The translations under genes were made by a program, and so were the position numbers. Below are positions 14,701 to 26,300 of a stretch of DNA of 64,000 nucleotides, one piece after another. The stretch is from Quercus robur (taxonomy: Eukaryota > Streptophyta > Magnoliopsida > Fagales > Fagaceae), in contig NC_065544.1 in NCBI RefSeq assembly GCF_932294415.1, positions 35,210,310 through 35,274,309 on the forward strand, written 5' to 3'. Under the pieces are notes generated by a model that saw only the letters and a program-made list of their open reading frames with translations, was not told the DNA's origin and did no database searches. How positions within the stretch are numbered: position 1 is the stretch's first letter; each line of letters starts with the position of its first letter.

Positions 14701-17268
14701 TGTTTCTAAATCTTCTTGTTAGATTTGGTTTAAGTACTAACTAAAAATGAAGTAGTATATTATTTTGTTATTAAATGATATGAGTCTATTAAATTTAGTC
14801 ATGTTATTTACATATTCTTACATATCTATCATGTAAATCATTTCTCGGGTCAGCCTGTCAAGTGACACTTGTCAAGTTCTCTGCTAATGTGACCTATTTT
14901 ATCTTTTATCTGTTAGTTTAGTTATCTCTGAAATTCCTTTCCTATTGCGTGTCATTTGAAAGACCAATCTATTACCATTAATGGGACAATTCAAGAATGG
15001 CAGTCATCAAATACAAAATTTGAAATAAGCTTTTAAGAATTCGTTTTATCTTTAAAAAAATTTGGTTTGGTTTCAAATTTTTTCAAGGTGTAAGTATACT
15101 TTAGTACACTTACAACAAAAAGTTTTAAGCAAAAAACTAAATAAGCTGTTCCAAATGAACACCAAGTGTCCATTTGGTATAACTTATTTTTTTGCTTTTT
15201 GAAAATGATATTATTTAAAACAGTTCTACCTAGAAATAAGTGAATCTTAAAAAAGCTGTGCTTTGAAAAAGTGCAATTGGACATTGCCACCTTTATGTTG
15301 CATTTGGACGTTGGAGAACTAGATTCTTTGTTTTAATTTCAATTGTTTACTTGTCAAAAAAAAAAAAATTGCAATTTGAAACCACATTACCACATGGGCT
15401 TCCGTATTAGTAAAATTCAGCCATTAAGGCTTACAATAATCAACAGTCACACAAGGAAACTAAACAACAGTTTGTATGAATATACACATGCATAGCACAA
15501 AAATAATTTATTTCTTTCCCACGAAGTACAAAGCACACTAAGGCTCCCTTTCCTAAAAAACTCATTCAGGTTTTGCCTTTGTAAAATTCAGCCACTAAGG
15601 CCTGCAATACACACACAATTACAGAGATTACAGGTGTTTTCCCCCATTAACACCCTTTGTTTTTTCCTCTGCATAGCACACTAAGAATTTATAGGAGTGA
15701 ACTCCTAAATTTTATTACTTTGCCTCAAAAGTACAAAGGACACAGGCTCTTTTATGCACAACACTCACTGAGGTTCTGTCTAAGTAAAAACCAGCCAGGG
15801 CTTACACTACTCACACGGTTACAGAGATTACACGGTTTTCCCAAATAACACTCCCTGTTTATCCTCTCTCCCTCATGTTGACACCCCCAATAACTTTAAG
15901 GGTTATTTAGGAAATCATTGTCAATGGTAGTTACCAAGTAATAATCCCCTGGGCTTGCAGCACAAATCTGTCTTGGACATAATTGCTTGGAGACAAGAGT
16001 GCACTATCAGTAGATTAACAAGGTTGTCTCTGACATGTATTTGCTCTATTATGTTTCTGCCACCTGTTGAACACGTGCACAGGTTGTGCACATGTTCCAG
16101 CACACTACAAGCCATCAACACCAACCTCGTAGCCCAAGCACATACCCAGAACTCAACCTTGATCCATGCACACCTAGTGGAAGGCTTGGTCAGTGCCAGT
16201 GCCGCCACCAAGTTGGTCACACAGCTGACAGCCCAACGTCATCACCAACAATATGCAGCCCAGAGATGCACTGTCAAGCCAGCTACAGTCGAGCCCTGAT
16301 TTTCCAACATTAATCCAACATGCTACACACTCTGACAGCTCAACTTGCCTTGCACTCAAGTAGCACACCTACTACACTTCAGCTTGCTCATGGCCAAGCC
16401 CACGAAAGGCTAACATGGCACATTACTGTGCATGCTTCCCATAGCAGACACTAGCCTGCAACCTGACGGTCATGACCATAGTTCTTGCACAAGCACAAGG
16501 CCACCATCAAGCCACAACTTAGCCAAATTTTGTAAGCATGCATCACGATAGGGGCAGCATGCCCACTGCTGTCCAAACATCACAAAGCCACCTTGCTCAG
16601 CCCATAGCATGCCTCCCTCATGCACTAAGTATGTGTGGCTGGCATGGGTACAAGATGCAACTGCATGCAGTCACCTATCTTGAGACTTAAGGGTCTAACA
16701 TTTTATAAGATGATGAATTTGTCATTAAATTCCTTATGAGATATGAATAGAGCCATCAAATTTCATTGAACAATCAAAAAGGCCATTAAATAATTTGTTG
16801 ACCTAGACAATCTGAGAGGGCAATTATTGGGTCAGGTTTTGCCCCCTTAATGAACACTCCAACAGTATGCTGGAATATCAGTTAGCTTAGCTGTGAAAAT
16901 TCAACCCAATTTCCTAGCTGCCTCTGGACCTTTCTCTTTATTATTATTTAATAGCAAACTTGTCATATCAATCACAGTGTTTCCACTATTGGGAAGAATT
17001 TTTATTTTATCTTCTCATTTAATGTCCTTGCACCCAGGATTTCAACATGAGTATCTTAGCAGCATATCTACGTCCAGGCTCGAAGTCTGAGATTGTCAAG
17101 GTATAAGTCCGGACTTGTTTACCTTATGTTGTTAAATGTCTGCCGTTCTATGAAATCTAAGATATCTAAGGTACAAACTTGCAGGTCAATTTGCTAGCAT
17201 CAAGGGACCATGCAAAGGAACACTCCTACGGCCGGCATTCCTGCCCATCCAATAGTATGGGAGGTTGA
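4325..17268 (+). CDS. DHU1: LRR and WD40-repeat protein, DHU1-like (candidate DDB1-CUL4 receptor)
   Basis: Ten coding exons join in frame to 817 residues: 4325-4356, 5188-5254, 5929-6182, 7362-7968, 9175-9831, 10408-10848, 11772-11966, 12871-12924, 17038-17100 and 17185-17268. All introns are GT-AG. The protein begins MAIDISTLEERYINSCGKHG. Leucine-rich segments fill roughly residues 30-220, followed by an acidic Ser/Asp-rich linker (about 270-300). WD40 repeats fill about 440-760. A WDLR box near residues 647-650 (SSFDQDVKMWDLR) fits the DWD motif by which WD40 proteins bind DDB1 in CUL4 ubiquitin ligases. I recognise the LRR-plus-WD40 plan as that of plant DHU1, described as a negative regulator of UV-B signalling that binds COP1 and RUP1. 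That role is known for the family and not shown here. Intron 8 is long (4.1 kb) and full of transposons. Alternative: an uncharacterised paralogue. Confidence 0.88.
5414..5521 (+). mobile_element. tRNA-derived SINE in intron 2
   Basis: The body begins cctcgtagctcaattag (box A-like), carries a degenerate box B (agggttccaatttactc) and ends in an A-rich tail. Imperfect 16-bp flanking duplications lie at 5398-5413 and 5522-5537. It sits in intron 2 of the DHU1-like gene, in the gene's orientation. Confidence 0.75.
8301..8854. mobile_element. Tourist/Harbinger-type non-autonomous element in intron 4
   Basis: The terminal inverted repeats are gagactgtttggatgg on the left and the complement of gcatccaaacagcctc on the right, with a 3-bp TAA duplication on each side. 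The inside has T-rich tracts alternating with gggttcggtcttctcc-like segments at 8515-8660 and no transposase. Confidence 0.75.
11340..11727 (+). mobile_element. LINE 3' remnant in intron 6
   Basis: The segment contains a decayed piece resembling the region after the zf-RVT domain of plant L1 elements (V-Y-L-E-like, then E-M-R-D around 11430-11460). It ends in a long (ATT)n tract at 11689-11727, the usual tail of this LINE type. No clear TSD was found. Confidence 0.5.
13270..14269. mobile_element. Non-autonomous hAT element, 1000 bp, in intron 8
   Basis: A perfect 8-bp duplication, cttccagt, at 13262-13269 and 14270-14277 brackets exactly 1000 bp. The left end reads cattggcggagctagg, close to the CAGTGGCGGA ends common in hAT elements. 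The right end, read in reverse complement, starts caggggaagagg. The inside is AT-rich with no transposase. Its right part holds a G-run and a C-run (14220-14260) that can pair. Confidence 0.8.
15297..16702. mobile_element. Possible solo LTR or decayed retroelement in intron 8
   Basis: This stretch has a base composition unlike the AT-rich intron around it, with CA-rich, GC-richer DNA at 15950-16680. It begins tgttgcattt and ends gggtctaaca, so TG...CA ends are possible, with weakly similar 5-bp flanks (cttta/tttta). Three degenerate repeats of about 120-150 bp occur at 15400-15525, 15530-15660 and 15710-15860, sharing 'ttcagccactaaggc' and 'acagagattaca'. It has no coding domain. Confidence 0.4.
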
Positions 17269-19020
17269 CGTTTATACATTTTTTTGTACAGAGTAAATAC
17301 AGGTTCTCTAACTTCCCATTTGTATGCTAACCGAGACAGATCATCCAGGTTAGTATAGGTTTACATGTAGCAATTTGTTTTCTGAGCACTAGCAAATGTG
17401 CAACTGTTGGACACTCACCACCGACTTTGATCTCCAGGGGATATGTGCTTGGCTGGGCATTGTGTGTAATGTGTGGCAGCCTGTGATAGGTGAGTGTACA
17501 GTGTATGCCCTCACTTTCTCTCTCTATATGTATATATATATGTTTTTAATGTATTGAACAATTCATGTACCTAGTGTAAGTTATATAACTTTCAAGAAGA
17601 CATGTCATTGGGAAAGGAGGGGTTCCTGTATTCCAGTTTGTTTATGGATGCCTTTAAGTAATTGCAGTGTCAATATGTGCTGTATTCTAAAGTTCTAGAC
17701 AATCTTCTTATTGTACAGAATACAAGTCGTGGCTTTCTCCTTTTTTCAAAGGGAAGATTAAAAGGAATTGATTTCGTCAAAATCAAATAGTGGAGGGCAA
17801 TGGAAACTTATTGGAAAAATTTATTTACGTCTGCAGGAAAGATGCTAGTCTTAGTTTTTTGGAACCATTAGTTGGATCTAGTTTTCTTCTATAATCAGTT
17901 GTAGCATGGCTTTAGACAGGCTGCGCCCTGGAGTGAAACATATAAGTTGTAGGTACATTATCTTTTCACAGTGCCAATTTGTGCAACTGATTCTGACCAT
18001 GCATAATTGGAATGGTCCACATTTGTGACTTCCTTTCTATGTCCTGTTCATTTTCCAATGTCCTGAAGTGAGATGCAGTTTTCATCATTATACTCTCTGG
18101 AAATAGACACTGGGTCACTGCATGTGGAATGTGAAGCATGTTGGAAATGGAAAAGTTGCAGATCCTGCTTAATTTTCTTCTAAACGTCTATGTGTCTTCT
18201 CAAGTAGTTAATACATGACCAATATTAGGCCAAATTTTAACAACCCCTCCCTCCTCCTAGTTCTTGGTCATGTGCTGAATGGTAGCAAATGAATAGATGT
18301 TGTGGGATCAAATCTCATTGATATCCTCTCCTTCCTCTTCCTCAACCCTGCAAACAGCTACTGGTGCTTGAAATACTTTTAACATCATCTTCAAGGATGT
18401 CAATGTCACTTTTTAAGTTTTGGTGAAGAATTGAGAAAACTATTTCAGTGCTCTGCTTGTTTTCCAGTTAGTTGCACGCCTGACTGGGTCTCATATGAAT
18501 CTTAGAAAGATGGAATCTTAAACAATAAGAATTCTGGTTAATTCGCAAACAGATGGTCACTATCATTAGGTGGGCAAATTTTCTAGAGAATCTAATTAGA
18601 GAAAGTCATGTACAGTAACTAGAGAGAATGCTACAATTGATAATGAATGGTTCACAATTATTTTTTCTGTTCTTTTTATAGTTGTGTTTTATTTTATTTA
18701 TTGTTAAGTGAACTCGAATGTCAGGTAGATTTCGCTCTGTTATAATTCTTACACAATCAAGTTCAGTAACTTTCATGAATGCTTGTTCTTTAGCCATATA
18801 TTCAGGCAAGTTAGAGAATCTCCAATGCTTTTATAGTGTAACTTGAATGGACAAAACAAATATTTTGAAACGTTTGAAGGAAAGAAAGAAGTAATAGAGC
18901 ATGGAACTATATCACGGATGACATGCTTTCTGGGATCTGTAGATTCTGAAGCAGATGAATAACAATTATAATTATTTATATTTTTCAGTATATAAGCTGT
19001 GATTTCAAATCCAGAGGTTA
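17269..19020. other. 3' flank of the DHU1-like gene, no further gene seen
   Basis: Downstream of the stop codon I see a likely 3' UTR with AT-rich sequence, a short CT/TA microsatellite at 17516-17543, and otherwise unique AT-rich DNA without convincing coding frames on either strand. Confidence 0.5.
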
Positions 19021-19022
19021 AA

Positions 19023-19789
19023 GGTACTTTGGTAATTTTAAGTAAGGCGGAGCTTGGTTATTTGTAAGTTCATTTTTCTTTTTCTGAAATAATAAGACAG
19101 ATTATAAATCAAGTACAGATGAATCAGTAAAGTTTCTCATTTTAAATAAAGAGAATTGCACTAGACTAAAGCAGCGTTTGGATAGTGCTGATGCGTGTCC
19201 AGCGTCTGTGTTTTTTTTTTTTTTTTTTCTTTTTTTTTTTAAAGAAGCGCGTTTCTGTTAGGTTTGTGGGTCTCGTGCACTGTTCATGAGACCCACAAAC
19301 CTCTTTTTTTACCAAAACTTTTATTAAAAGTGGGTTCTACGGTACTATTTACACATTTAAAAATTATTTTACTATATTTTTCAGTTTTTAGCAAAATAAA
19401 GGTACTTTGGTAATTTTAAGTAAGGCAGAGCTTGGTTATTTGAAAGTCATTTTTCTTTTTCTGAAATAATAAGACAGATTATAAATCAAGGACAGATGAA
19501 TCAGTAAAGTTTCTCATTTTAAATAAAGAGAATTGCACTAGACTAAAGCAGCGTTTGGACAGCGTTGATGCGTGTCCAGCATCTGCGTTTTTCCTTTTTT
19601 TTTTTTTTTTTAAAGAAGGGCGTTTTTGTTAGGTTTGTGGGTTTCATGTACTGTTTACAGGACCTACAAACATTTTTTTCACCAAAACTTTTATTAAAAG
19701 TGGGTCCCACAACACTATTCATACATTTAAAAATTATTTTACTATAGTGTTTCAGTTTTCAGCAAAATAAGTGCTATCCAAATGGATCC
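19023..19789. repeat. Tandem duplication of a segment holding a Tourist element
   Basis: The segment beginning ggtactttggtaatttta at 19023 recurs at 19401 (offset 378 bp) at high identity, including aataagacagattataaatc. Each copy ends in a Tourist-like element. The second is complete at 19547-19789, with ends agcagcgtttggacagc and gctatccaaatggatcc and TAA on both sides. The first lacks its right end, so the duplication followed the insertion. Confidence 0.8.
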
Positions 19790-20138
19790 TAAGTCTACTT
19801 TGAAACATTATATGCATATTCTAATTATTAAAATAAAAGTTACAATCACATAATTTTTCACAACTATCTTATTGGTCTTGTGAGCATTAACAATGTTGGT
19901 ATTGTGCCAAGTAAGTTGGACCTGCTAAAGGACGTTCATGTGGGCAACTCTAATAAGAGAGAAAACAAGCAAGCAAATGATCTTTGTGATTTCCATTTAT
20001 TGAAAAGCTTTTGAGGTTCATCAGTTCATGAAGCTCATGGGACGAGCTTCTTGATTTTATCACTCTTTCGTTACGTGGCTAGTTTCTCGTAGTTTGCGAG
20101 AAAAAGTTAGTGTATTAACTAATTAGAAAATTTTATTA

Positions 20139-20292
20139 GGCACTCGTTATTACACATTTTATACACACTTTTTTGAAATTGTGTTTTCGGCCAAAATTGT
20201 AAAATAGTGTCACATGATTTCATAATTTTAACCGAAATTATGTTTTAAAATTACCCAGTGTATACCATAAGTATGTAATAAAGAGCATGCGA
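20139..20292. mobile_element. Short MITE-like inverted repeat
   Basis: The left end gcactcgttattacaca pairs imperfectly with the right end (tgtaataaagagcatgc). It is about 150 bp, AT-rich and non-coding. Confidence 0.45.
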
Positions 20293-21119
20293 CTATCATT
20301 ACTTTAAACTAATGCCCTTATTTCTAGGTTTTATTTTATTATTTTATATTTTTTAATGAGAATCTTTAGGTTGTTCATGTTGACTAAATTTATGTACACT
20401 AGTTATAAGTGATAGATAGAATAATAACTCGTCTCTTGCTAGTTGCTACCTTAACCCGTTGTGAAAAGATTAACAAATATATTTTACTTTACATCTTAAG
20501 GAGGTGATAAATTGTGCATGGTCCATGGATCATAACCATAAATTTACCTCTGGCAGGGAGTGGCTTGGTCCTAGGATCTTTCTTATCGCTTCATATGATA
20601 CTTGATCTTGTCCAGTTGGAGTAATGGCTCTTTAATGAATATGTTGTGTTCACAATAATAGTCTTATCAAAGTTTCTGTTATACATGTTGTATTATTCCC
20701 GTCACGTGGCACAAGGTTGATGAGTCACCAAAAACTCATTATCATAACCATAATTTTTAGCCCAGCACTAACGTCGATCCCCATCACCATCTATCCATTA
20801 ACTTCATTTTTATGGAAAAAGATGAAAATGGGAAAAGTAATAGCATTTCTTTCATGGCTGGTGGCCCATACAGACAAGACCACGAGGCACAAGCAACCTT
20901 CAAGCTGCAGAAAACGTGTGGGCAAGAGTCTGAGATTCAGAGAACCCAAACTACAGCTCATCTTTTCCACTCTCCTTTACCGAGGTCCCTACTATTATTA
21001 AAGACCTTCCGAATGCTCCAGCTGTTCCCTCACATTTATGAGTTATTTATTCATATTTACTCACTCTTCTAGACTCATCTTCCACATCCTAAGTTGTCTG
21101 CTTTCTCTCTCTCCCTCAC

Positions 21120-21126
21120 TATAAAT
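21120..21126 (+). promoter_or_regulatory. TATA box of the snakin gene
   Basis: TATAAAT lies in ccctcactataaatgtcc, 122 bp upstream of the ATG. A G-box core CACGTG occurs further up, near 20703. Confidence 0.7.
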
Positions 21127-21247
21127 GTCCACTTAAAGCTCTCACCCTCCTCACTGCCTCTACAAACTCCTGAACTCACACTCAATCATTCTCATACTTT
21201 CTGTAACATAAATTGCTACATCTTTTTGCAGCTTTGATCACCCAAGG

Positions 21248-21939
21248 ATGAAGCTCTTCTTTGCCACCCTGCTGCTTTGTACTCTTCTCCTAAGCTCCTC
21301 TTTCTTGGAGCCTGCCATGGCTAAGTCAGGTTATTAATGAGTGTTATTCTTTTATAAATGGCCATGTTAATTTCTCTTGTACTCTGTTCCAAAAACACCT
21401 AGAAAATACTAAAACTTCATTTGGGGCGCCGTATCTGCACTTCATAGAAATACAACATTTTCTTTTGGTTTTCAGTTTTTTGATTTTATCTTTATTTATT
21501 GACAAAGTGCATTAGTTAATGTTAAAGTTAATCGATTAACTTTTTTTTAAAGGAGTCACACAAAATTTAGTTAAATGAGCATTTGCTGATTTGTTCTAGC
21601 TATACTCACTCGATCGATTCTTCCTTTACCAATGCATTCAAGCACCCGTTAACAAAATGTACCTTTGAATCATTTGGAATATTAGACATTTCCTAGTTAG
21701 CTCTAGTCTTTTGCTTTTCAATTACTAACAGCTATTCTTATGGGTAATGTGAAGGATTTTGCACCAAGAAATGCGCAAACAGGTGCTCAAAAGCAGCGGT
21801 ACAGGATCGATGCAAGAAGTATTGTGGGATATGCTGTGAGGAGTGCAAATGTGTTCCTTCAGGGACTTATGGGAACAAGCATGAGTGTCCTTGCTACAGA
21901 GACAAGAAGAATAACAAGGGCAAGCCTAAGTGCCCTTGA
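21248..21939 (+). CDS. SN1: Snakin-1-like GASA cysteine-rich secreted peptide
   Basis: Two exons, 21248-21329 and 21755-21939, give 88 residues. A hydrophobic signal peptide ([20 protein letters not shown]) is cleaved probably after AMA. The mature part has the twelve cysteines of the GASA domain, including [23 protein letters not shown] and a final K-C-P. Length and sequence match the Snakin-1 class, which acts as an apoplastic antimicrobial peptide and in growth control. The acceptor used is AAG at 21752-21754. The CAG 23 bases upstream would put the GASA domain out of frame. A perfect TACTAAC branch-point-like motif at 21723-21729 lies 26 bases before the AAG acceptor and supports this choice. 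Confidence 0.92.
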
Positions 21940-21970
21940 AATCAATTGATGGATGTCTTAAGAAATGAAT

Positions 21971-22869
21971 GTGTGTGTGAGAGAGAGAAAGAGGAGAGGT
22001 AGGAGAGTAGTAACTACTAACTAGTACATGAAGAGTGTTCTGTGAGGTTGGTTAGGTATGCATAATAAATTCTTGGGTACAAGTTTGAGCGATATTAGTG
22101 GATCTTACTCGTGTGATCATAGTGTTATAATCCTATGGACGTTGGATATCACATGTGATATATTTGTAGTATTCTATTTAATGTTGTTGTTGGATATTAA
22201 TTATCATATTAAATTATTGTATTTTCTCTTCTTTTTTAAAGTTTGTGGAAAACTAGATGAGGATGGCTTTATTCAAAGTTTGCTTATTCTATAAGGGTTA
22301 TGCTAACGAGCCCTCTTAGGGCACTCATTAATAATCCATTTTAGGAAAGTTTTGATACTACTTTTATGGGAAATGAAAAAAACTGTCAAAATATTAATTA
22401 CTTTTTTTTTTCATTTTTCATAAAAATTTTCTTTAAATGGATTATTAATCAGTACTTTAAGAGCACTCGTTAGCATTTTTCATTCTATAATTTGTTACTC
22501 ACGTAGATTAAGAGCGTGTGTGTGTGAGAGAGAGAAAGAGGAGAGGTAGGAGAGTGGTAACTACTAACTAGTACATGAAGAGTGTTCTGTGAGGTTGGTT
22601 AGGTATGCATAATAAATTCTTGGGTACAAGTTTGAGCGATAGTAGTGGATCTTACTCGAGTGATCATAGTGTTATAATCCTATGGACGTTGGATATCACG
22701 TGTGATATGTTTGTAGTATTCTATTTAATGTTGTTGTTGGATATTAATTATCATATTAAATTATTGTATTTTCTCTTCTTTTTTAAAGTTTGTGGAAAAC
22801 TAGATGAGGATGGCTTTATTCAAAGTTTGCTTATTCTATAATTTGTTAGTCATGTGGATTAAGAGCATG
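21971..22869. repeat. Tandem duplication of the snakin 3' flank
   Basis: The unit beginning gtgtgtgtgagagagagaaa at 21971 recurs from about 22516 to 22869, almost identical over about 350 bp (for example atgaagagtgttctgtgagg and gatgaggatggctttattca in both). The first copy is longer because a MITE lies inside it. The repeat starts 30 bases after the stop codon, so the transcript could end in either copy. Each copy contains the same 78-codon open frame, which I regard as chance. Confidence 0.85.
22294..22481. mobile_element. MITE inside the first 3'-flank copy
   Basis: About 188 bp with inverted repeats of about 45 bp (left gggttatgctaacgagccct, right complement of cactcgttagcatttttca). The 8-bp duplication attctata lies at 22286-22293 and 22482-22489. 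The second tandem copy of the flank lacks it and serves as an empty site. The class is Mutator-like or hAT-like. Confidence 0.8.
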
Positions 22870-23352
22870 TTTGGTGGACTGTAATAAGCGTTGTAATGTA
22901 ATAGTTATTTTTATAATTTAGTTATTCTTTAGTTTGATTATATTTTTATTATAATGAATAATTATTTCTTATGAAAATCTATTTTTCAAAATGAGGAATA
23001 ACTATTCCTCTTTAAAAGGTTGTATTATTTATTCCTTAGTAAGTGCAATAATTTCAAAACTTAATATATTTCCAAATAAACAAACTTTTCATATACATCT
23101 AGTAATTATAAAAATAAAAAATCATAAAAAAATAACACATATCTCTCTTAAATTTAAAAATAACAATTTTTAAGGAGATATAATTGTATGAGTAAGAAAT
23201 TTCCTAAAATAAATGTTAAGTTTCATTCTAATGTTATAACTCACAACCAAACTAATGAATAAGTTTAGTTATTATATTACAACACATTTTATTCCTAGTA
23301 ATAAAGATTACAATTCCTGTCGTAATCCCCACTTAGTGTACCAAACGTACCC
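22863..23352. mobile_element. Tourist/Harbinger-type MITE
   Basis: The ends are gagcatgtttggtggact and the complement of gtgtaccaaacgtaccc, with TAA at 22860-22862 and 23353-23355. The inside is AT-rich and non-coding. It resembles the element at 33333-33691. Confidence 0.75.
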
Positions 23353-23379
23353 TAAGGTTTCAATATAACCGTCGTCAAA

Positions 23380-26300
23380 GAATGATGTTATAAAGTGCAC
23401 TAAAGTTAAACCTGAAGTGGTTGTCCAACTTTCCTTTGCTTAGTAGAATTGTGGTTGTCCCTTCATTCTGAAGGTGCGTTTTGTGTGTTCCTTGGAGTAA
23501 CAAGGGTACTCCTAGGCTAGTGGTTTCTTTTTTCGGGGGTTTTGGGAAACATAAAATAGTTTTGGTTAGATTTCGTTCTTTGGGGACTAAGGAAGATCTA
23601 GCTTAGAATTGGAGTCGTCTCACCTTGTCTAATAGGGAGGGTCCTGGATGCAATCTAACCAATAAAGATTGCTTCTTGGATTTTTCCATTATTGCAAAGT
23701 TTCTTACAAAGAGAGTTCTAAACATTGATGCTATTGCAAAAACTTTCAACCCTTTATGGGGGTCATGCAATGGTTTCAAGATTCAAAACTATACTTTTCA
23801 CTTTCGACAATAAGACTGATGTTGACAGAATTCTCTCAAGCGAACCATGAAGTTTCAATAAGCATTTGGTTGTCATGCAGCGATACGAAAAAGAAGTTCT
23901 AGTTGGTGAAGTCAAATTTGACAGGGCAAGTTTTTGGGTCCAACTCCATGGCATTCCCCCACGATACATGACATTGGAAGCGGCTTTAAAAATAAGCAAT
24001 GTGGTTGGAGAAGTGTCCCAACCCAAGGAATTCAAGGAAGTTGGTGGTGGAAACTTTCTGCGACTTAAGGTGAAGCTAGATTTATCTCTTCCTTTGTGTT
24101 GCGATCGCCTCATCTAGTTAGAGAATGGCAAGCAAATTTGGGTAAGTTTCAAATACGAACGATTACGGAACCTATGTTATTAGTGTGGCTGGTTAACTCA
24201 TGATGACAAGGACTGCGAGACTTGGATTGATAGTGAAGACACGCTAAAGCCAAAGGACAGACAATTTGACTCAGGTTTAAGAGCTCCGGCCTTTGTCATG
24301 ACTACAAAGATTAGATTGACGGTCCTGGGTTTCTACTCAACAAAGAAGAAATCTGTAGCTACTCTGTCCTACTCTTCCATGGATTTTGATAAAACAGGTC
24401 AAGCTTCGTCCAATCCTGGTGAAGTGGAGCAAGTCAGTGGCTGGAGCAGACAGGAAGGAAACAGCTCAGGTAGCATGATCGGTCACAATCAAGAGGGTAA
24501 TGCACATCCTGAAATTAATCATGCGATAAAGACTCAAACAGAATTAATGTAGAGTACAAATTGTGGCAATAAGTCAGCAATTATTCCCCAAGCCATTTTT
24601 GATAACCATCATGAAGTAGTTGATTTGCATTCAACCACAATTACAGCCTTAGTTACTACACAAGCCGTTGCTGCCCCTGATGATAAGGACTTCAATACAC
24701 TGTTAAATGAAATTGATGCAGAGTTGGCAAAATTTGATAGCATTGAGGAGTCCAATTTCAACTCAAACAATATCAACCCAGATGCCACAATAATTGACCA
24801 AAGCCACGGCAACTTAAAAAGCTCACGTGACCCCCAAAAGTTGGCTAGGGATTCAAATTCAGTTGCAAAGCTTTGAGTTTTATCCACCTGGTCTCGCAAA
24901 ACACATGATTTTGAACCCTCTCAAAAAAATCCAGGACTTGAGCTTTTCTCTGGTAGAAAACGTCAATACACATCCTTATCAGAATCCCTTCCAAACACCA
25001 ACAAACAATCCAGATTGAGCATGATGACTACTCTGAAGTGGTGGAGGCTGTTAATCAACTCCGCCAAATCAAACAAATTGCTTAAGTTGGAACTGCCGTG
25101 GACTAGGACAACCACGTACAATTCTGGAGCTCACCGAGTTGGTGAAAAAATATTCTCCCTCTATACTTTTACTCATGGAGACAAGATCGAAGGACAGCCA
25201 CTTAAAGAAACTTTGTTCGAAGTTACAAATAAAGAATGTTTTCACTGAGCCAAGGGTTAATATAGGTGGTGGCTTGGCACTCTATTGGAAGAATGGAATT
25301 AATCTCAAAGTATTGGATTCAACACCAACATTCATTGATGCAGCAGTTAACCTAGGAAAAATGATGCCTGGTGGTTAACGGGATTTTATGGAAACCCAGT
25401 AACGGCCAACCGAGAACATTCTTGGGCACTATAAGACACCTCTGCTTGAAGTTGGATCTGCCATGGTTGTGTATGGGAGATTATAATGAAATCACCAAAG
25501 CCAAAGAAAAGAAGGGGGGTGCTTTATGACAGGAATGATAGATTAGAGAATTCAGGGACGCTTTGGATTTTTGTGGATTTGAGGATTTGGGTTTTGTTGG
25601 AAAACCTTTCACGTGGTTTAATAATCACTTTGATGGAGAGATGATATGGATTCAGTTGGATAGAGGGGTAGCAACTCCATCATGGACTGAATTGTTTCCA
25701 ACAGTTCGACTTCACCACATTGAAGGTACATTATTTGACCATTGTCCATTGTGGTTATGTTCTGACGATGAAAATGTTAGATTTTACAAGAAATCTAGGC
25801 CTTTTCGTTTTGAGGCAGTATGGTTGAAAGATGAAAGACGTGAAGGGATTGTCAAATCTGCATGGAAGGGGACCGGTGGACAGGTTAATTTGCAAGGTTA
25901 ATGCTTGCCGTTTGAGTTTGCAAAAATGAAGTAGGCTTTCTTTCGGCAATATTCGTCGATTGTTAGCTCAAAAAAAAAAAAAAAATTTAGTGCAAGCAGA
26001 ACTCATGTCAATGGCGGGGACTAATCATGAACAAGTTCGGTCTCTAAGATGCAAGGTGTATGACCTTATGGTGAAGGAAGATTGTTTGTGGCATCAAAGA
26101 TCAAGGGTTGATTGGTTGAAGAGTGGGGATATGAACACAAGCTGTTTTCATAGCCGAGCAACCCAACGCAAAAAAAGAAATTTTATTTCCAAATTAATTT
26201 TGGATGAGGTCAGTGGTGGTTGGTGACAAGCAGATTGGAGAGGTGTTGGTGGTTTATTTCAAGCAATTTTTCACTTCCACTTCTCCCTCAAGCTTTGAGC

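Noticed and set aside
21740-21949. Frame of 69 codons over snakin exon 2
   Set aside because: It is the wrong frame of the GASA exon; the right frame has twelve conserved cysteines.
22058-22841. Pair of identical 78-codon frames
   Set aside because: They are one chance frame copied by the tandem duplication of the snakin 3' flank; no signal, domain or codon pattern supports coding.
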